This document shows positions 56,708 to 64,000 of a stretch of DNA of 64,000 nt, piece by piece. The notes below the pieces were generated by a model. That model had not been told where the DNA came from. It saw nothing but the letters and a program-made list of their open reading frames with translations, and did not search any database. The translations under genes and the position numbers were made by a program. Numbering within the stretch: position 1 is the stretch's first letter; the number at the start of each line of letters is the position of its first letter. The DNA comes from Parastagonospora avenae f. sp. tritici 18332-5. Its lineage: Eukaryota; Ascomycota; Dothideomycetes; Pleosporales; Phaeosphaeriaceae. Location: assembly GCA_022559985.1 (NCBI GenBank), contig JAFJTR010000113.1:19592-83591 (forward strand), read 5' to 3'.

Positions 56708-57892
56708 ATGACTCAGAAACCGATCCTGATTTCCGGCGCCGGCATAGCCTCTCTCCTCCTCGCACGATCCCTTCGACGCTCCAACATCCCGTTCCGTGTC
56801 TTCGAGCGCGACGCATCCATCGTCTTTCGCGCACAGGGATATCGCCTCCGACTCTCTTCCGAAGGCATTGATGCCATTGAGTCTGTTCTCGGACCAGAAG
56901 GCTTCCAAAAGTTCTATGACGCATGCGGGAAGACGGGCGGGGCGGGCTTTGCCGCCATCGATCCCTTGACTGGCGAGACCTTGGAGAACCACGAGAGCGT
57001 TACACGCGAGACTTTGACGAGTCGTGATGGCAAAGTGGTGGGCATATCACGTGGCGATATGCGCACTCTCTTTATGGAGGGTTGCGAAGAGAACATCCGC
57101 TGGTCAAGCCACATCAAGGGCTACGAGAAGACCGACGATGGTGTGCGCGCTGTCTTTGCAGACGGTAGCAAGAGCGAGGAAGGCAGTATGCTGATTGGTG
57201 GCGAAGGTATCAAGTCGGCTGTCGCGAAGCAGCTCACCAACGGTGCCATCAAGGTGTATGATCTTGGCTCGAGGGGAATACACGGTCAAGCACCTATAAG
57301 TGCATTCAAGAACCTCGGCGAAGGTGTTTTCCGGATGGTGGACGAAAAGAGCCAGCCGGGTGGCAAGGTCTTTCTCATCACCAATGTGCGCGCGCAGGAC
57401 AAGGACAACCCAGATGTCATCTTCGGATGGACGCTCGGCGGCTCACCAGGCATGGTCAAGGCTCCCAACGATAATTATACCATCACTGGTAAGCCGGCAG
57501 CAGACATAGCGAAGGCTCTGACGAAGAACTGGCATCCGCGCGTGAAGCCTCTCTTCGACAACATGCAAGAATCCGAAGCTGCGTTTTGGAAGATCACATG
57601 CTCGTCGCCAGATGGCGTACCGGAGTGGCCCAGCGATTCTCGTGTTACCGTGGTTGGAGACGCAGTTCACGCGATGACCCCTGCTGGGGGTAACGGTGCG
57701 AATACTGCCGTCCGAGATGCAGCGCTCTTAGGCAGGTTGCTCGCCGAGTCTGGCGGTTACAAGGCAGGGATTAACGAAGCTTATGAGAAGGAGATGCGGG
57801 TGTATGCAAGTGAGGCTGTCAAGCAGAGCTATGCGCAAGCGACTGGGCAATTTGGCGCGAAGATTGACGAAAATACAGAATTGGTGTCGTAG
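56708..57892 (+). CDS. FAD-dependent aromatic monooxygenase (group A)
   Basis: Single exon, 394 aa from ATG 56708, chosen because the dinucleotide-binding motif ISGAGIASLLLARSLRR begins seven residues later (Gly10, Gly12). Further family marks are RGDMRTLFMEG, the second FAD motif VTVVGDAVHAMTPAGGNGANTAVRDA, and a C-terminal helix. Such enzymes hydroxylate aromatic or related compounds with NAD(P)H and oxygen. No membrane anchor is seen. The GH2 gene follows on the same strand 0.5 kb on, but no functional link is apparent. Confidence 0.92.
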   Translation: MTQKPILISGAGIASLLLARSLRRSNIPFRVFERDASIVFRAQGYRLRLSSEGIDAIESVLGPEGFQKFYDACGKTGGAGFAAIDPLTGETLENHESVTRETLTSRDGKVVGISRGDMRTLFMEGCEENIRWSSHIKGYEKTDDGVRAVFADGSKSEEGSMLIGGEGIKSAVAKQLTNGAIKVYDLGSRGIHGQAPISAFKNLGEGVFRMVDEKSQPGGKVFLITNVRAQDKDNPDVIFGWTLGGSPGMVKAPNDNYTITGKPAADIAKALTKNWHPRVKPLFDNMQESEAAFWKITCSSPDGVPEWPSDSRVTVVGDAVHAMTPAGGNGANTAVRDAALLGRLLAESGGYKAGINEAYEKEMRVYASEAVKQSYAQATGQFGAKIDENTELVS

Positions 57893-58400
57893 ATGCGCTC
57901 ATAGGCACTGCTTGCGGTACTTCCTGGTCAAGCTACCTTCTCCCTACTGACCTCATAGTCACTACATAATAGATTACTGTTCAACTTCCTTGATCTTGAA
58001 TTACGCGACATCGGAAACGCTTCCTTTTCTAGCTGTCCTGCCGCTTATGGCACCCATACCTTTCTCACGTCACATCCACCAAGCTAGGCCAAGTCAGCCA
58101 CCCCGCACTTTGCATGGTGGGGAGAGGCTTGTCATATCCTGACACAGTTAGCTTTCGATAAAGTGTAACCCCTTCAGCCAATCGGTTATTCTCTGTGCAG
58201 GCAAGGTACGTGAGTTTCTCCGGCCCCAACTACGTGATGATCGCCAGGCCGGATTGAAATCACCCGGGCCCCGTGGGACGTCGAGGAGCACTTATGAAGA
58301 GCGCAAAGACTACTCCCTGTATGCTAAGTTGTTACATGCCACACACGAGACTTGTGAGAATCTTGACCGGCACGGGTACCTTTGCCAGGCATATCTCACA
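57893..58400. promoter_or_regulatory. Promoter region of the GH2 gene
   Basis: 3' flank of the monooxygenase and upstream region of GH2. The GH2 frame stays open upstream without ATG. No specific site recognised. Confidence 0.4.
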
Positions 58401-61046
58401 ATGATGCTCCTTCGGGCGTTGCCCACTTCGTCCATATTTCTTTCCTTGGGATTATTGGCATCAGTTTGCTTCGATACCACGTTAGCATACGACATTGCAG
58501 CACGGCAGAGCGCGACTGGGCCACGAGAGCGCACATCGTTGAATGCGGGATGGCGCTTCTCGCGCTTCACCACGAACCCAGACTCATTGAGCTATGATAC
58601 ACTCAAGCCGTGGATCTTGCCCGCAGCAAACGACTTCTTGAGTGAAAAGAAATACAAGAGACCCTCTACGCCTGCTCCTGGTGCTAACATTAGCTATGTG
58701 CGCTCCGATTTCGATGATGCGGCATGGGAAGAGCTCAACCTCCCGCATGATTGGGCCATCAGCGGTACATTCGACGCGCCGGGAGTCGACGGAAACTTGG
58801 GTCTTCTACCCATCAACGGCATTGGCTGGTATCGTCGTACGCTCTCCATCGATGCTAGCACAATCACGTCTGGAAAGTCCATTTTCATCGACATCGATGG
58901 TGCCATGTCTTACGCTGCGGTCTGGTTGAACGGAAATTTGGTGGGCGGATGGCCCTTCGGATACAATTCATTTCGCCTAGACCTGACATTATATGCCAAA
59001 GCTGGCGACAACCAGCTTGCAATTCGGCTTGACAATGCGCTAGAATCTTCGCGATGGTATCCTGGTGCTGGTATTTATCGTAATGTCTGGCTTGTCACCG
59101 TCAACCCTGTTCATGTGGCGCAATATGGAACCTACATCACGACGCCATTAGTCTCGGCGCAGGAAGCTAGCGTCGATATCGTGGTTGAAGTTGAGAACAA
59201 GGGAAACGGCAGTCAGCAGGTAGAGGCATGTACCGAGATTTACGAGCTCGACGCAACAACCAGGAAAGGTTCTGGGGGCGTTGTCGCAATATCCTCAAAG
59301 ACAGCGCTGAAACTTGATGGGAACTCCAAGAAGTCTGTTAGTGGGTCCGTCAAAATCCAGAGCCCGAAGCTATGGGGTCCTCTTCCGGCACAAAAGCCTC
59401 ACGAATACGTTGCAATCACCACCCTGTCCTCCAACGGAACCACAGTTGACACCTACGAGACCATTTTCGGCATTCGCACCATCAAATACGATCCCAACAC
59501 GGGAGTGCACATCAACGGGGAGCCCGTTCGCGTTTACGGCACGTGTAATCATCATGATCTTGGTTCTCTGGGTGCAGCCTTCAACACCCGGGCTGCTGAG
59601 CGTCAAATTGAGATCCTACAGGAGATGGGTAACAACGCACTACGAACATCGCACAACCCACCGGCGCCAGAATTTCTCGACCTCGCTGATCGAATGGGCC
59701 TTATGGTTATGGACGAGTTGTTCGACACCTGGAATTTCGCGAAGGTAGCTAATGACTTCCACCGCATTTTCCCGGAGTGGCACGAGCCTGATCTTCGCGC
59801 GTTCATCCGACGCGATCGCAACCATCCTTCGATCATCTCCTGGAGTATCGGAAATGAGCTACCTGAGCAGTCCAATTCGACTGGCGCCGCGACGGGCAAG
59901 GCTTTGCAGGACATTACCCACGAAGAAGATCCAACAAGACTCGTAACCGTCGGCAAGAACAACGCAAATCCCACCACTGGACTCGCCGCCGCCATTGATA
60001 TCATAGGCCTAAATTACCAAGGTGAGGGCCGTGGCAACTCCTGGAACAGCACATTCCCCTGGTTCCACGAGATGTTCCCAGAGAAGATGATTTGGAGCAC
60101 TGAGTCGGCATCCACCCTCAGCTCGCGCGGCATCTACCTCTTCCCTGTCACGTCGAAAAAGTCCGCAGTCGTCGGCGGCGCACCAGGTGACGGAGGTGAC
60201 CCAGTGACCAACCACGTCAGCTCGTACGATCTGTATGCACCCAGCTGGGCGGCGTCTCCAGACAAGGTCTTCGAGGCACAAGATAAGCATCCATACGTCG
60301 CCGGTGAATTCGTCTGGACTGGTTGGGACTACATTGGTGAGCCGACACCTTACGACAATTCCAGTCGCAGCAGTTACTTCGGCATCATCGACCTCGCTGG
60401 CTTCAAGAAGGATCGCTTCTACCTTTATCAATCGAGGTGGCGTCCGGACCTTCCTATGGCGCATATCCTCCCGCATTGGAGCTGGCCCGAAGATCGCGTT
60501 GGCAAAGTCACTCCCATCCATGTTTTCACCTCTGGCGACGAGGCCGAGCTGTTCGTCAACGACGTCTCCGCCGGTCGCAAGAAGAAAAGCGAATACGATT
60601 ATCGGCTACGATGGGACAACGTGACGTATTCCCCTGGCTCCGTGCGCGTCGTGGCGTACCGCGATGGCGCAGAATGGGCGTCTGCTTCGCACCTAAGTGC
60701 CGGCGCACCTGCTTCCTTAAACGTGACAGCAGATCGCACGACGATCGCTGCTGACGGGTACGACTTGTCTTTCATCACTGTCGCAGTTACGGATAACAAA
60801 GGCAATTTTGTGCCGCAAGCTTCGAACGACATCTCCTTCTCGATCGCAAGTGGCGAAGGCAAGATTGTTAGCACGGATAATGGAGATCCGACTGATATGA
60901 TGCCTTTCCCGTCTCTGAAGAGGAAGGCATTTAGTGGTTTGGCGCTTGCGATTGTGAGGAGCGAGCCTAGCAAGACCGGCGAGATTGTAGTTGAGGCACA
61001 GGCGGAGGGCTTGGTTGGTGGGAAAGTGGCTGTGACTGCGGCTTGA
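58401..61046 (+). CDS. Secreted GH2 family glycosidase (beta-galactosidase-like)
   Basis: Single exon, 881 aa from the paired ATGs at 58401. A signal peptide covers about 1-29. The domain order is that of GH2: sugar-binding jelly roll (NLPHDWAISGTF, GIGWYRRTLSID), immunoglobulin-like domain, and barrel. The acid-base Glu is in SWSIGNELPE (near residue 485) and the nucleophile Glu in IWSTESAST (near 567). A C-terminal beta extension starts after HILPHWSWPED, as in DUF4982-type beta-galactosidases. It probably removes beta-linked galactose (or a similar sugar) from plant polymers outside the cell. Specificity is inferred. Confidence 0.92.
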   Translation: MMLLRALPTSSIFLSLGLLASVCFDTTLAYDIAARQSATGPRERTSLNAGWRFSRFTTNPDSLSYDTLKPWILPAANDFLSEKKYKRPSTPAPGANISYVRSDFDDAAWEELNLPHDWAISGTFDAPGVDGNLGLLPINGIGWYRRTLSIDASTITSGKSIFIDIDGAMSYAAVWLNGNLVGGWPFGYNSFRLDLTLYAKAGDNQLAIRLDNALESSRWYPGAGIYRNVWLVTVNPVHVAQYGTYITTPLVSAQEASVDIVVEVENKGNGSQQVEACTEIYELDATTRKGSGGVVAISSKTALKLDGNSKKSVSGSVKIQSPKLWGPLPAQKPHEYVAITTLSSNGTTVDTYETIFGIRTIKYDPNTGVHINGEPVRVYGTCNHHDLGSLGAAFNTRAAERQIEILQEMGNNALRTSHNPPAPEFLDLADRMGLMVMDELFDTWNFAKVANDFHRIFPEWHEPDLRAFIRRDRNHPSIISWSIGNELPEQSNSTGAATGKALQDITHEEDPTRLVTVGKNNANPTTGLAAAIDIIGLNYQGEGRGNSWNSTFPWFHEMFPEKMIWSTESASTLSSRGIYLFPVTSKKSAVVGGAPGDGGDPVTNHVSSYDLYAPSWAASPDKVFEAQDKHPYVAGEFVWTGWDYIGEPTPYDNSSRSSYFGIIDLAGFKKDRFYLYQSRWRPDLPMAHILPHWSWPEDRVGKVTPIHVFTSGDEAELFVNDVSAGRKKKSEYDYRLRWDNVTYSPGSVRVVAYRDGAEWASASHLSAGAPASLNVTADRTTIAADGYDLSFITVAVTDNKGNFVPQASNDISFSIASGEGKIVSTDNGDPTDMMPFPSLKRKAFSGLALAIVRSEPSKTGEIVVEAQAEGLVGGKVAVTAA

Positions 61047-61360
61047 TGAGTTCGTCGCGGCATGTAGTGAAGTGCATTGCCACCCATCAGTTCATCGGCA
61101 TCCAAAAATGATCATTACACATATTGCCCTCTTGCGGATTGCCAGTGCTAATGCCCAAAGGCTTTCGTCATCTTCGCAGTATTCACTTCACAGCATGCGC
61201 GCAAGGTGCAGTGTCTTCCTCTTGGTGACTGCAGTCAATGCGGCTCTTTGCTTTAAGTACTTTTGCGAACATCAATGAAGCGGAATTTTCTGTATCGCAA
61301 TATAATTCCGAACCGAGAAGACTAGCGCATGGATATCTATCATATTATTGTATGGACTGG
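61047..61360. other. Convergent 3' region
   Basis: Ends of the GH2 and PTH11-like genes; no gene seen. Confidence 0.5.
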
Positions 61361-62697
61361 TCATATCGTCTCTCTGAGGACGGTGACATCAGTGGTAATC
61401 TTCACTGCATCTTTGCCATCATGCGTCCCCACGTCGCTGATGGTACGGGTTGTTGGGCTCATGCTGTTCTTTCGAGAATCTCGGAGGACGAGTTGAATCT
61501 CGTCGTCGCCAACTCCCCCGGCTTCGACACAGGCTCGAGATGTACCTCCCATACGGCCATGGTAGGATGACTGGTTGAAGGACCTCCGGGGACCGCTTTG
61601 TGCGTATCCGCTGATGCCTCGGTCGGATGTGTTTTGTGGAGTTGCCTTCATGATCAAGGGCTTGAGCGCAGGGAGCGAGACAACGATGGTTGCGGTAGCC
61701 ATTTCGGCGGTGTACCACAAGTCTAAGATAGGTTAGGTTGTGATCCGAGGGGGGACTAAAAGATACTCAGTGTACTTACTCCCAGATGCGTCATCGACGA
61801 GCCCAGTGCTCACTTGAAATACAATGAAACGAGTCAGGCTGAGGACGATGGTGATCAAACCCAGTGAGAATATACCGCACAAGGCAAACTTCTGTCGCTT
61901 TCGCAACTGGAGACAGCTGATAATGAAGAAGGGAAGGATGAATACTGCAGGTCATTAGCTACTCGTCTTAGTCATGTTCAGTGCGCATACCGAGCAAATC
62001 TGTCGTGAAGTTCAAGGACCAGTTAACGACCACCGCCTCAACTGAGTTCCATAGGGACAGCTCCTGATTCTCGACAGACCTGTAAAGGGGAAGTTAGATT
62101 AGCTCATATAGTAATCAAGTATAATATAATTGCGCACCAGTTGTTCGAGATGGGGCGTGAGATGCAAGTATCGACCAGAAAAGCTGTGAAACAGGCGCAG
62201 GCAGTGTACGCGGTGCCTGCCCAGAGAGCTATACGTAGACGCCGGAAACCGCGCGGTATGAGCCACCAATAGAAAGACAATATTGCAGCTTTGGGAAAGT
62301 ACAGCCCGATGTCGAAGCAGTATGATGCTATGAAAACAGTCTGAGTGCCATCGCGTCAGCAGCGTAGGAGTGAATGTTGATCTTGCTACGTACCACTAGA
62401 TACGACACTGAATCAGTCTTGTACTCGTTCTCCGGCAGCAATGGATGGTCGAGCTGGAGGTGAAGAGTGACAGCAGAGCAGATGAACCACCCCAGGGTGA
62501 AGAACCATCCACCCCATACGAGGTAATCGGGGAGTGTCAGCTTGCGATGCTCCAACCGCAGACGAATCCAGCAGCGTAGCACGGTAATTGCCAATGCAAG
62601 AACAACTAGGAATGCCTGCAAAACCTGATAACCGGTCAGACAAACGTAGACGCAATGAAAGGAATGAATAGCTTACCAGGGACGTTGAAATCTTCAT
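61361..62697 (-). CDS. PTH11-like seven-transmembrane protein (fungal rhodopsin domain)
   Basis: Six exons, 356 aa: 62697-62677, 62624-62394, 62340-62138, 62079-61991, 61944-61780 and 61722-61361. Introns are 46-58 nt. The joined protein has helices with the family marks RKLTLPDYLVWGGWFF, FDIGLYFPKAAILSFYW, the loop between helices 4 and 5, and LWYTAEMATATIVVSLPALKPL, followed by a polar cytosolic tail. Exon 1 encodes only seven residues. Unlike the receptor at 8-10 kb it has no CFEM domain and almost no extracellular N-terminus. Function is unknown; members are candidate G-protein-coupled receptors. Confidence 0.88.
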
Positions 62698-63379
62698 CTT
62701 GAATTGTAGCCTCCTCGCATTCGAGCGATTTTGACAGCACCAGAGTTCAAGGCAATTTGGAATAAGAAGCAAACGCAAAGCGAGGGATGCGCATGCGGCA
62801 GCGTACATACTTGTACAACTATACCAGAGACTGCCCAGATACACTCGGCACAACCGAACCAAGTTTCGCCTCGTCAGGGACCCCACTAGTATAGCAGCCA
62901 CGCGATATGAGCACCATGGCAGCGGGATTTTGACCGAGCCTGTGAGAGTATGTCAATCCACATGCGATTCGTTGAAGTCTTGGACGTGTTCGCCGTTTAC
63001 AGCCATGGTCGCATAATTAGTGGGCTAGCGCAACGTGGACTTCAGCCCAGAGTGCGGTCTACGATGCAAGTGGCATATCGGGATGATATAAGGTTTCCGC
63101 GCGGACCCAAGATTAAGCCTCTTGCGGGAGGACGAGGTCTTCATGCGGGATCTCTTGTCCCGTGCAGCATTGGATTCCTCACACAAGCGACTCGCGCGAC
63201 ATGCGCGATCGCAGGGATCGACGCGTAGATTCGCGCCTGGCCCCTGCGCTCGAAAGATGCCAGATCTGACACTGTATTTCAGGGGTGCGCCGTGGGCGCG
63301 CATGTCTCCGCGTGGTTGGGAAAGAGAGATCGCAACTCGGCTCACTTTCCAGAACATGATGCGCATCGCACCAAGATAA

Positions 63380-63424
63380 CGCCATCGACCTTGTGCGCAT
63401 CGACCTTGTGCGCATCGACCTGTG
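63380..63424. repeat. 15-bp tandem repeat, about three copies
   Basis: The unit ATCGACCTTGTGCGC occurs twice exactly and a third time with one base missing (ATCGACCTGTGC). Confidence 0.75.
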
Positions 63425-63775
63425 CTATCAACGGTCGTAGGCCTTAACGTTATAAAGCATAACTATACTTCTGTACACACTAGGCGCGGCGTTGGGCATA
63501 CTTGATACCATTCATAGCTTCATTGACGAGCTGTCAGTCTTCGATACACAGTCCTGGCAAAAGCCATTTCCTTAAGCATGCAGCACTTCTCACCTCCAGC
63601 TCTCTTGCACGGTCACGCGTCACTTTCTTGTGCATCTCACTAGATCATAGCAAGTCTATGCGGTTCGATACACGCGGTCTCGCTGCGCTAGCAAATAGTG
63701 TCGCAGTGAGTGCAAGCAGTGCGCAAGGAGTTAAGGATTGAACTGAGGTATTATTGTACAGACTTGCTAACAATC

Positions 63776-63912
63776 AGTCCGGCCTGACAAGCCTGATTGG
63801 CCTGATTGCCAAGTCTCAATCAGGCCAGTCTCAGGCCGGGGTTTTTTTTTGTCAGTCAGATCAGGCCAGAGCCTCCAGCCTGACTGGCCTGACTGACATC
63901 GGCCTGAGATAT
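63776..63912. repeat. Cluster of GGCCTGA / TCAGGCC motifs around a poly-T run
   Basis: Within about 140 bp the heptamer GGCCTGA or its complement appears at least seven times, with related AGCCTGA copies. They are often extended to CCTGACTGG or CCTGATTGG and lie on both sides of a run of T residues. Dense, bidirectional short motifs of this kind are common in the subterminal parts of DNA transposons. No open reading frame for a transposase is inside the window. Confidence 0.65.
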
Positions 63913-64000
63913 CACTGTTTTTAGTGTTGCAGAAGGTTTTACAAAGTTGTCTAGATAGCTCAACTAACTAGTTAGCGGGTAAACCTCGGTGTTTCTGCTG

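Larger units (their letters stand above)
62698..64000. other. Right-edge intergenic region with repeats
   Basis: No gene supported. It contains a 15-bp tandem repeat near 63.4 kb and a cluster of GGCCTGA motifs near 63.8 kb, listed separately. Confidence 0.5.

Noticed and set aside
56708..61046. FAD monooxygenase and GH2 gene as an operon-like pair
   Set aside because: Same strand but separated by 0.5 kb with separate promoters likely, and no shared pathway.
1..64000. CRISPR arrays, bacterial operons or prophage
   Set aside because: Intron-rich eukaryotic genes throughout; no spaced palindromic repeats of that type.

Overview
The window is nuclear DNA of a filamentous ascomycete (Pezizomycotina, probably Dothideomycetes). 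Introns are mostly 46-60 nt with GT..AG ends and CTAAC/CTGAC-type branch sites. Neighbouring genes lie on mixed strands. Fungus-specific families are present: PTH11-like and CFEM receptors, HET, WSC, Zn2Cys6 regulators, unspecific peroxygenase and Atg33. Exon models were joined by hand from splice motifs and checked for reading-frame continuity. Family names come from recognising motifs, not from any search.

Layout. 0-10 kb: a secreted heme-thiolate peroxygenase, the mitoribosomal protein mL46 (MRPL17), chaperonin subunit CCT8, and a CFEM-domain seven-helix receptor. 11-15 kb: a cytochrome P450 and a ToxD/CipB-like reductase, then a 2.2-kb gene-poor stretch. 17-25 kb: a small secreted glycoprotein, an altered RING protein, a 2EXR/F-box-like protein divergent from a ferric reductase, a small membrane protein and an auxin-efflux-type carrier. 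26-31 kb: a large SLIP-GC/dynamin-type GTPase gene with in-frame stops, followed by gene-poor DNA. 31-44 kb: Atg33 divergent from peroxisomal 2,4-dienoyl-CoA reductase, a WSC sensor, ArfGAP Gcs1, a Thr-rich secreted protein and the mitochondrial GTPase Mtg1. 44-53 kb: a broken HET gene, then a Zn2Cys6 regulator, an MFS transporter and a GH31 glycosidase that look like one small utilisation module. 53-57 kb: fragments and a broken SET/MYND gene. 56-64 kb: an FAD monooxygenase, a secreted GH2 glycosidase, a second PTH11-like receptor, and repeat-rich DNA at the right edge.

How the parts work together. Housekeeping genes (mL46, CCT8, Gcs1, Mtg1, Atg33) alternate with accessory genes. Three promoter sites are worth keeping. 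An exact match to the SreA iron-repressor consensus lies 74 bp before the ferric reductase. A FarA/FarB-type CCTCGG core lies before the PTS1-tagged dienoyl-CoA reductase. A threefold 9-bp CGG repeat lies in the shared MFS/GH31 promoter. At least three genes (GTPase, HET, SET/MYND) are decayed. Several of the lesions fit C-to-T change at CpA, as in RIP-like mutation, but this is unproven. I found no clear undescribed multi-gene system. The regulator/transporter/GH31 module with its repeat array is the best candidate for functional novelty.
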